From Planctomycetota bacterium (lineage in GTDB: Bacteria; JAJVIF01; JAPKYR01), in NCBI GenBank assembly GCA_030673355.1, contig DAOVJF010000030.1, forward strand, positions 1 to 12,037: DNA of 12,037 nucleotides, in the 5' to 3' direction. Shown one piece after another: positions 5,935 to 12,037 of this stretch. The translations under genes and the position numbers were made by a program. The notes under the pieces were generated by a model. The model saw only the letters and a list, made by a program, of their open reading frames with translations, did no database searches and was not told the origin of the DNA. Position 1 is the stretch's first letter, and each line of letters opens with the position of its first letter.

Positions 5935-7617
5935 ATGTTATCCAAGAGAGCCAAACCCGCTTCCCGGGTTACAATCATAGGACTCGATGGCGCTTCATGG
6001 ACCCTACTCGATCCATTGATTAAATCCGGGGACCTTCCCAATCTCGCGAAACTCGTCGATACCGGCGCGAGCGGTGTCCTGATGAGTACAATCCCTCCCG
6101 TAACCGCGTCGGCATGGTCCAGTTTCTACACCGGTAGAACGCCGGGGCGTCACGGGGTGTACGACTTTCGCCGCCGGATGGGTTCGGAATCTACTCATCG
6201 GGAATGGGTGACTTCCGGCAATATCGGCGGTCCGAAAATCTGGGAAATTGCAAATGCCCAGGGTAAAAATGCCGGACTGATCAACCTGCCGCTTACGTTT
6301 CCGCCGGTCGAGTTGGACGGCTACATGATCGGCGGCATGCCGGTGCCCCCAACGCGCGATGATATCGGCTGGCCGAGCGGCCTTGTCGATGAAATAGTAC
6401 GTGAAACCGGGGCGTACATTTCGGATGTCGATCTCCTCAGGGGAGATAGTCCCGACGTCTCAAATCCTGAAAAGTGTTTTGAATTTGTCAACGAGGTCGA
6501 AAGGGCGGCGAAGGTCCGGGCCGAAGCGGTTAAATTCCTGATGGATAAATACCCGACCGACCTGACGTTCCTTGTCCTTGTCGCACCCGACAGGCTTTCG
6601 CACCTGTTCTGGCAGGTCCTTGTTCCCGCTCCCGGCATGAAACAATTTGCCTACTGGGAACAGGAACTGAAAGACAGGATGATCGAAGTTCTCAAGACCA
6701 CAGACAAAATTGTCGGTGAAATCACCGACAGGATGTCCGGGGATGACATTATCGCGGTCATGAGCGACCATGGGTTCGGGCATCTTGTTGAAATTCTCAA
6801 GTTAAACCGCCTGCTCCAGGAACTTGGCTACCTGAAATTCCGCCCGGAAGCAGACAGCGGTTTCAGGCGTGCCCTTGGACGGTTGCTCCCTGAATCGGTC
6901 AAGAAACCCCTGCGTGAGATCCTTGGAATGGAAAAGGGTGGAAGGCCGAAGACATCCGGCGGGCAACCGGGTTTCGATCCGTACTCGCTCATAAGCTGGC
7001 CTGAAACCGGGGCTTACTCGGGCGGTGGAGTCGAACAGGGGATTTTTATTAATGTAGTTGGGCGTGAACCGTTCGGAACCGTAGAGATGGGTGGCGAGTA
7101 TTTTGAATTGCGCGCTAAATTGATCGCCGACCTGAGAAAAGTTAAGCACCCTTCGGATGACAGGCCGCTTTTCGACTGGATCGAGCCGAGGGAAAAAATT
7201 TATTCGGGAGAGTATCTCGATCTCGCGCCGGATATCATGTACGGGCTGAGAAACTATTCGATGGTGATCGGCGAGGATGCGGAACCGCCGGTAATCAGCC
7301 CCTGGTCTCAGCCGAGGGCGGGTTTCCACAGGCGTGAGGGAATTATCATCCTGAAAGGACCCATGATCAGGAAAGGAATAAAACTGGCCCGGACCGGTAT
7401 TGAAAATGTTACGCCAACCATCCTCAACTGCTGGGGATTGAAACTGGATAACGGAATGGACGGTGAAATTATCGACGAAGCTCTGGAAACCGGGTTCCGG
7501 TTGAATAATCCTGTTCAGAAACAAAGCTTTGATGAATTCCAGAAACAGGATGGCCCGTCGTGCGAGGACTCCCGGGAGATGGAAGACCTGCTCAAGGGCC
7601 TGGGGTATTTGAATTAA
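5935..7617 (+). CDS. Alkaline-phosphatase-superfamily phosphodiesterase (type I PDE/nucleotide pyrophosphatase-like)
   Basis: The 560-aa protein has the two-zinc site of this family in order. D18 is in I-I-G-L-D-G, the likely nucleophile T57 is in P-P-V-T-A-S-A-W, D219 and H223 are in D-R-L-S-H, D278 and H279 are in S-D-H-G, and H465 is in G-F-H-R. T-G-R-T-P-G-R-H-G-V (66-75) is also characteristic. Family members hydrolyse phosphomono- or diesters, or transfer phospho groups. There is no signal peptide or membrane helix, so the protein is probably cytoplasmic. Its position between flippase and glycosyltransferases suggests a role on a sugar nucleotide, lipid-linked sugar or phospho-decoration; the substrate is unknown. 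The start is ATG 5935, two bases after the flippase stop. The frame extends to GTG 5881, but that would overlap the flippase. No clear ribosome site is visible, so translational coupling is likely. Confidence 0.85.
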   Translation: MLSKRAKPASRVTIIGLDGASWTLLDPLIKSGDLPNLAKLVDTGASGVLMSTIPPVTASAWSSFYTGRTPGRHGVYDFRRRMGSESTHREWVTSGNIGGPKIWEIANAQGKNAGLINLPLTFPPVELDGYMIGGMPVPPTRDDIGWPSGLVDEIVRETGAYISDVDLLRGDSPDVSNPEKCFEFVNEVERAAKVRAEAVKFLMDKYPTDLTFLVLVAPDRLSHLFWQVLVPAPGMKQFAYWEQELKDRMIEVLKTTDKIVGEITDRMSGDDIIAVMSDHGFGHLVEILKLNRLLQELGYLKFRPEADSGFRRALGRLLPESVKKPLREILGMEKGGRPKTSGGQPGFDPYSLISWPETGAYSGGGVEQGIFINVVGREPFGTVEMGGEYFELRAKLIADLRKVKHPSDDRPLFDWIEPREKIYSGEYLDLAPDIMYGLRNYSMVIGEDAEPPVISPWSQPRAGFHRREGIIILKGPMIRKGIKLARTGIENVTPTILNCWGLKLDNGMDGEIIDEALETGFRLNNPVQKQSFDEFQKQDGPSCEDSREMEDLLKGLGYLN

Positions 7618-7625
7618 GGAATGAA

Positions 7626-8615
7626 ATGATGGGAGAAGAAGTAATTAATCTCAGCCTGATCGTCCTTTCGTGGAATACGTGCGATATCACCCTCGACTGC
7701 CTTGGTAGCATAATCAACAACCCGCCGGATGTCCCGTGGGAGTTGATTGTAATTGATAACGCGTCGGAAGACGGATCTCCCGACCGCATACGTGAAAAAT
7801 TCGGGTCCGATCCTAATGTAAAATTGATTGTCAACGAAATTAATAACGGGTTCACGGGTGGAAATAACCAGGGTATGGACCTCGCGAAAGGCGGCATAAT
7901 CGGCCTCCTGAATTCTGATACAATTGTCTCGCAGGATAGTATCGGCAGTATGTATCGCTATCTCATCGATCATCCCAATGTCGGCGTCGCGGGTCCCATG
8001 CTGACTCATGAGGACGGCAGTCCCGCGAACAGTTTTGGATATTTCCCGTCGGCCTGGTCCATTTTCACGGGCGCTTTCCTTCCCGGCTGGATCTGGGGGA
8101 ATCGGCGCAGGGCGCTTGGAGTGGTGCCGGACAAATCCATCACCGGACCGATAGATGTGGATTATGTTTCCGGCGCGGCATTTTTTGTAAAACGGGACGT
8201 CATGGAAAGGGTAGGGAAGTTCGACCAGGAATCGTTTTTCGCGTATTACGAGGAAACGGACTGGTGCTTAAGAATAAAAAAAGCGGGCTGGACAGTCCGG
8301 TTCATTCCGACTGTAAAGGTAGTCCATCTTGAAGGAAAGAGCTTCGAAAAGATGACCTCTCACAGGAGATTGATCCAGTACGACAGCGCGAAGGTTTTTA
8401 CCCGGAAGCATTACCCGCTTCCGATGCTCGGGTGGTTCCAGCTTTGCACCGTAATCGGGTCGCTCGTGAAATGGGCGTATTTTGGATTAAGGATGACATT
8501 GCAGCCATCGAAGAGGGAACGCTGGATTCCTCATTATCACTGGAACGCATTTGTTTTCGAGTTGTGGAAGAAGGGATTCGGCAAGTCGGTACGCGGGAAG
8601 GAGACGGCAAATTGA
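7626..8615 (+). CDS. GT2 family glycosyltransferase (rhamnosyltransferase-like)
   Basis: The product is 329 aa. It opens with the GT-A fold start (S-L-I-V-L-S-W-N, then V-I-D-N-A-S-E-D), followed by N-N-G-F-T-G-G-N-N-Q-G. The metal-binding N-S-D is at 96-98 and the late acidic motif E-E-T-D-W at 209-213, followed by C-L-R-I-K-K-A-G. This pattern is typical of GT2 enzymes that add rhamnose or similar sugars in O-antigen and exopolysaccharide pathways; donor and acceptor cannot be read from sequence. A hydrophobic stretch (about 269-291) could tether it to the inner membrane. AAGGA (7616-7620) overlaps the previous stop and precedes two adjacent ATG codons, at 7626 (5-base spacing) and 7629 (8-base spacing); either may be used. 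The open frame reaches back to 7560 within the phosphodiesterase gene. Confidence 0.88.
   Translation: MMGEEVINLSLIVLSWNTCDITLDCLGSIINNPPDVPWELIVIDNASEDGSPDRIREKFGSDPNVKLIVNEINNGFTGGNNQGMDLAKGGIIGLLNSDTIVSQDSIGSMYRYLIDHPNVGVAGPMLTHEDGSPANSFGYFPSAWSIFTGAFLPGWIWGNRRRALGVVPDKSITGPIDVDYVSGAAFFVKRDVMERVGKFDQESFFAYYEETDWCLRIKKAGWTVRFIPTVKVVHLEGKSFEKMTSHRRLIQYDSAKVFTRKHYPLPMLGWFQLCTVIGSLVKWAYFGLRMTLQPSKRERWIPHYHWNAFVFELWKKGFGKSVRGKETAN
8598..8603 (+). promoter_or_regulatory. Ribosome binding site supporting a TTG start
   Basis: AAGGAG sits 8 bases before TTG at 8612, inside the last codons of the GT2 gene. It is among the strongest ribosome sites in the window. It argues for the TTG start over the ATG at 8432 that opens the longest frame, which has no such site and would add 60 residues unlike a GT-B N-terminus. 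Confidence 0.8.
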
Positions 8616-9784
8616 CCAGGCTCAACGAATGCATACTCGTGATGCTGGAGTGCATTCCGTACAACGGTCTGATGCAGCGGCACCAGCATCTCGCGCACGA
8701 GTTGTCCAGGTACATGCCAGTGATTTATGTGGAGGAAACCCCGTCAAGGATCAGGCGTATCCTTGACGGCAGGCCGCTCGATCCGGCTCTCGATGCGCAT
8801 AAACTGGGGTTGAAGAAAATCAGGGCAAACCTTTTCCTTTATAAGGCTCCTCCGTATCACCCGCGAGCCACAGGGTATCGTCGATCGATTGAGCTCTCCG
8901 GAAAACGTATCGCGCAAAATCTTTTGCCGCTGCTTCCTGAAAATAAAAAAATAATCACCTGGCTCTTCTCACCCGCCGGACTTGGTTCGATCGGCCTCTA
9001 CGATGAGGTCCTTTCAGTTTTCGATTGTTTCGATCTTTTCGGGGAGTTTCCCGGCGAGGAGCGTTTCCGCGATGAGATCCGTACGGCTATGAATGAAACC
9101 GCCGCCAGGGTCGATCTTGTTGTCACCACAAACAACGACCTTAAAAAGTTACTCAAGCGTTATAATTCTAATATTGTAATAATACAGAATGGGTGCGACC
9201 CGGATCATTTTTCAAATGGGAGACAGAAACCGCCGCCTCAGAATCCCATTATCGATATCGATTCTCTACCGCGCCCGATCATCGGTTACATGGGTGATAT
9301 CGCGCCATGGCTGGAACTTGATTACCTCCTCATGGCGGCAAAGAAACACCCGGACTGGTCGATTGTCATGATAGGCACCTGGAAAAGAGAAAAACCGGCG
9401 CACGATGAATATCCGAACGTTTATACGCCGGGACGTGTCTCATATGACGACCTGCCTTACTATGCATCGAGATTTAATGCCGGAACAATCCCGTTCGAAA
9501 TTACCGACCTTACACGGGTTGTGAACCCATTGAAACTTTATGAATATTTCGCGATGGGTATTCCCGTCGTAGCTACCGGACTTCCCGAAATTGTGAAACA
9601 CAAGGACATTACCTATATCGGCGGCAGCGCGGCTGATTTCCTTAAAAAATGCGAGGACGCATTAAAGGAGCCCGCCGATTCGCCGGAAAGGTCCATGCGG
9701 GTTAAGGTTGCAAGGAACAACAGTTGGGTCACCCGTGGTGAAATGATCAGGGAATTAATGTCAGTGACACTTAAAAGCCTGTAG
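8612..9784 (+). CDS. GT-B glycosyltransferase (GT4/group 1-like)
   Basis: The product is 390 aa with two Rossmann-like halves. The N-terminal acceptor half begins C-I-L-V-M-L-E-C-I-P-Y and includes M-Q-R-H-Q-H-L-A. The C-terminal donor half begins near residue 224 with I-G-Y-M-G-D. It carries N-P-L-K-L-Y-E-Y-F-A (305-314; E311 is the probable conserved donor-site Glu) followed by M-G-I-P-V-V-A-T. These are hallmarks of group 1 enzymes that use nucleotide sugars, acting in the cytoplasm on lipid-linked intermediates; the sugar is not predictable. No membrane helix is evident. The start is TTG 8612, overlapping the GT2 stop by four bases (TTGA) and preceded by AAGGAG. The open frame runs back to 8432 inside the GT2 gene, but that part is a shadow. 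Confidence 0.85.
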   Translation: MTRLNECILVMLECIPYNGLMQRHQHLAHELSRYMPVIYVEETPSRIRRILDGRPLDPALDAHKLGLKKIRANLFLYKAPPYHPRATGYRRSIELSGKRIAQNLLPLLPENKKIITWLFSPAGLGSIGLYDEVLSVFDCFDLFGEFPGEERFRDEIRTAMNETAARVDLVVTTNNDLKKLLKRYNSNIVIIQNGCDPDHFSNGRQKPPPQNPIIDIDSLPRPIIGYMGDIAPWLELDYLLMAAKKHPDWSIVMIGTWKREKPAHDEYPNVYTPGRVSYDDLPYYASRFNAGTIPFEITDLTRVVNPLKLYEYFAMGIPVVATGLPEIVKHKDITYIGGSAADFLKKCEDALKEPADSPERSMRVKVARNNSWVTRGEMIRELMSVTLKSL

Positions 9785-9785
9785 G

Positions 9786-12037
9786 ATGAGAGTAAGTACC
9801 GGACATATTTCAATTTTCCCCGGTTCAGGGACACCGATCCTGGCCCTGGTCATTGGCCTTGCGATGCTGGTTCTGCTGCCGGCCCACGCAAGGTCTCAGG
9901 ATACCGGTCCCGGGTCTCTGGTTACTCCCGGGGAAGCCGTTTCTGTGTCGACGTGGGAAGATTCTCTTATCGGCCCGCCCGTGCCAACTCTCGAAGGTGA
10001 ACTGATTACAACGGCGATCATCCCACCGGAAATCGCACCGCCGCCCAGATTGGCGGTTCATTCGGATGAATACCAGCAGACTCCGGTAATTGAAATATTC
10101 GGGGATTATTTCGACCCCTCGGGCCTATGCTCAACCGGCCCGATGTCGGAAGTATCCGATCAATCGTTCCGGTCGCAGATGTTAAAAACATACAACATGG
10201 GCTTCAGGTGTTTTCTGCTCAGGGTTGACTGGCCGAGCCTGGAGACCCAGCCCAACCGGTTCGATGCGTCGCGTGTCCAGGACCTCCTCGAATACGCGTC
10301 CGGTCTTGGTTTGAGGGTAATTATTTCGCTTGAGCTGGATCGCGCTCCCGGCTGGTTTTTCCGTGGGCAAACCGGCAGCGGACGCGTGACGGTCAGTTAC
10401 CTTGTAGATCCCGAACTGGAAACAAGCGCCGGAAATGATGGGGACCTCAGGTGGTCCAACGGCACCGGAATCCCCTTGATGTATCATCCGGATACTCTGC
10501 GTGCGGTTAATAACCTTGTTGTCAGCCTGTACAACACGATCAGGGATGAACAGGCTTTTCTTGGCTGGTACCTGTGCGGTCCGGTTACGCTCGGCTTTCC
10601 TGGCGGTGGGCGTTACAGTGTTGTCGGCATGGCTGATTATTCACCGTTTACGGTTAGTACTTTTATTGAGGTTACAGGCACGCCCCTGGTGGCTTACCCG
10701 CTTCCACGGTATTCGAGAGGAACATGGGATCAGCGCCTGGAATTCCGGATGTTTACGGATTTTCGGCTCGCCTGGAAACGTGATGCGTTTAACCAGTTGA
10801 TAACAACACTTAGAGAGGCCGACCCGGAGCACCTGGTACTCACTGGAATGGACCCGGTATTAAATTATCGCAACGATAATGGGTACCTCAGTATGATCCA
10901 GGCTCCCGACGCAACCTGGCAGTTTCTCCACGATGACATTAACGGGGTCGTGATCAATTTCCGGCTGGCGGCAGACTCTTTCGAACCACTGTCCGAACGT
11001 AGCGAGACGTCCGCAATGCATCTCGCCCTCACTATCAATGAGGTCATACGGAATGGACGTGTTGCTCTGGTACTGATCGAAACGGATACGGCCCATCCCC
11101 CGAGCACCATCGATATTCTCGATATTGCCGACATGATCAAGGCTGCCGGCGGGTATCCGGTATGGTGTTCCGGTTTCATTCAGAGGAGAAGTTCCCGCTG
11201 GTCGTGGACTGAGAATAATGCCATTGAACAAACGCAACCCCTGGCTATTATGCCCCCGCCAAAAAGGATCAGGCATGGACAGGTGGGAATCCTGGACGTA
11301 CCGCGGTTGTACTCGTCATTTTACGCCGAACGAAACGGCAACCTTGTACTTTCCCTTTCCCAGCTCGCGATTCATCAGAGAACCGGTGTACTACTTGAGG
11401 TTGTGGGTGTCGATGAAATCGGGAGACCCGGTCCCGGTCTCTCGCGGTACACAAATCTCATCTACCTCGCGCCTGAACTTTTAGATACCGATGAAGCGAA
11501 AGGCATGTTCAGCCCATTGACACAGCTCGCACTCAGGGCTTACATGGAAAACGGCGGAATTATAGAAGCGGTTGACCCGATGCTCTTGCACCAGTACTCG
11601 CAAGAGGATTATTATTCACCAAACCTTGAAGACCAGCTTCGTACACGCTATGTCCACCGTGGCGCCCCGGCGGACCTTCTCCACGGCGCCAATGTATTCG
11701 TGGTCGCCAACGATCCGTACGTTTTCATACGCATCAACCAGTTACACGGCGCCAGGTATATCGATGTCAAACTGGCGGGCTGGCCCGAGGGAAACCTGAT
11801 TTCGATGGATGTAGTGGAACTGCCGTCCGGTGATCCTCAACGGCTCGAGATCACTTCCGGGAACGCAAGTTTCCAGTTCGGGCCTGAAAGGAATTCAGGA
11901 CACCTGTACATTTTGACCGATGATTACGAACAGGTGGCAAAGTCGTACGAGTCAAGGAAATTCAGTGTCTCTATCGCGCAACAATCGGAACAGATGCGCA
12001 GAAGTGTGCCCGCCGCGCTCCTTCTGCTGGCGCTTCT
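9786..12037 (+). CDS. Secreted GH42-like protein, possibly catalytically altered, truncated by the window edge
   Basis: The frame is open for 750 codons and continues past the window. It starts with a Sec signal peptide (hydrophobic core about 17-33, likely cut after A-H-A). A TIM-barrel-like region follows, with F-R-C-F-L-L-R-V-D-W (W149), L-G-L-R-V-I-I-S and A-P-G-W-F (W190), as in GH42 and related beta-galactosidase-type barrels. The acid/base motif of GH42 (W-Q-x-D-N-E) aligns with W261-Y-L-C-G-P266, so the Glu is replaced by Pro. E432 (L-I-E-T-D) could be the nucleophile. Residues 559-591 (I-Y-L-A-P-E, then A-Y-M-E-N-G-G) resemble the GH42 trimerisation/amidotransferase-like domain, and a beta-rich region follows (about 635-720). 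From about 738 (S-V-P-A-A-L-L-L-L-A) a hydrophobic segment begins. The ATG lies one base after the previous stop with no clear ribosome site, so coupling is likely. It may process or bind the exported polymer. The GH42 assignment is from motif memory only. Confidence 0.7.
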   Translation, partial: MRVSTGHISIFPGSGTPILALVIGLAMLVLLPAHARSQDTGPGSLVTPGEAVSVSTWEDSLIGPPVPTLEGELITTAIIPPEIAPPPRLAVHSDEYQQTPVIEIFGDYFDPSGLCSTGPMSEVSDQSFRSQMLKTYNMGFRCFLLRVDWPSLETQPNRFDASRVQDLLEYASGLGLRVIISLELDRAPGWFFRGQTGSGRVTVSYLVDPELETSAGNDGDLRWSNGTGIPLMYHPDTLRAVNNLVVSLYNTIRDEQAFLGWYLCGPVTLGFPGGGRYSVVGMADYSPFTVSTFIEVTGTPLVAYPLPRYSRGTWDQRLEFRMFTDFRLAWKRDAFNQLITTLREADPEHLVLTGMDPVLNYRNDNGYLSMIQAPDATWQFLHDDINGVVINFRLAADSFEPLSERSETSAMHLALTINEVIRNGRVALVLIETDTAHPPSTIDILDIADMIKAAGGYPVWCSGFIQRRSSRWSWTENNAIEQTQPLAIMPPPKRIRHGQVGILDVPRLYSSFYAERNGNLVLSLSQLAIHQRTGVLLEVVGVDEIGRPGPGLSRYTNLIYLAPELLDTDEAKGMFSPLTQLALRAYMENGGIIEAVDPMLLHQYSQEDYYSPNLEDQLRTRYVHRGAPADLLHGANVFVVANDPYVFIRINQLHGARYIDVKLAGWPEGNLISMDVVELPSGDPQRLEITSGNASFQFGPERNSGHLYILTDDYEQVAKSYESRKFSVSIAQQSEQMRRSVPAALLLLAL

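Noticed and set aside
6711..6730. Perfect 9-bp inverted repeat (TGTCGGTGA, AA, TCACCGACA) inside the phosphodiesterase gene
   Set aside because: One such repeat is not surprising by chance in 12 kb. It lies mid-gene with no T tract, and the encoded residues (I-V-G-E-I-T-D-R) fit the protein. I see no reason to call it a signal.
6802..7524. Minus-strand open frame of 240 codons opposite the phosphodiesterase gene
   Set aside because: It lies wholly opposite a gene with a full set of family motifs, has no recognisable domain and no ribosome site that I can see, and its composition reads like a codon-bias shadow.
8432..8611. Upstream extension of the GT-B glycosyltransferase frame to ATG 8432
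   Set aside because: It would overlap the GT2 gene by 184 bases. Its residues do not resemble a GT-B N-terminus, and TTG 8612 has a well-spaced AAGGAG.
1..12037. CRISPR arrays, tRNA or rRNA genes, insertion sequences and phage genes
   Set aside because: Reading both strands I saw no regularly spaced direct repeats, no tRNA- or rRNA-like segments, and no transposase or integrase motifs.

Overview
The window looks like chromosomal DNA of a Gram-negative bacterium of roughly balanced base composition. The evidence is an outer-membrane-type lipoprotein, a Wzz/GumC-type inner-membrane co-polymerase, and Sec-type signal peptides. I cannot place the species. The gene content would fit an uncultured lineage rather than a model proteobacterium, but that is an impression and not something the sequence proves.

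Layout: positions 1-69 hold no gene. A Rho-independent terminator (70-93) ends a minus-strand gene (123-1196) for a lipoprotein with three fibronectin type III-like domains. A divergent intergenic region (1197-1475) follows. It carries a near-consensus sigma-70 promoter pointing right (TTGACT, 17 bp, TATAAT), a perfect 8-bp-arm inverted repeat upstream of it, and a weaker promoter candidate pointing left. From 1476 to the right edge everything is on the plus strand, in one very tightly packed operon of at least seven genes. In order they are a Wzz-like chain-length/co-polymerase protein, a Wzy/WaaL-like O-antigen polymerase or ligase, a Wzx-like flippase, an alkaline-phosphatase-superfamily phosphodiesterase, a GT2 glycosyltransferase, a GT-B (GT4-like) glycosyltransferase, and a large secreted protein. 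The last gene resembles GH42-type beta-galactosidases and runs off the window.

Together these are the core of a Wzy-dependent exopolysaccharide, capsule or O-antigen pathway. The glycosyltransferases build a lipid-linked repeat unit in the cytoplasm, the flippase exports it, the polymerase links the units and the Wzz protein sets chain length. No priming sugar-phosphate transferase, no outer-membrane exporter (OPX/Wza) and no tyrosine kinase lies in the window, so the locus very likely continues to the right. The two less standard members are the cytoplasmic phosphodiesterase, whose metal ligands and nucleophile all appear intact, and the exported GH42-like protein, which seems to lack the usual acid/base glutamate and ends at the edge in a hydrophobic segment. 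Gene boundaries overlap or are separated by at most 8 bases. Several true starts (ATG 1476, ATG 5935, ATG 7626, TTG 8612) are well downstream of the longest open frame.
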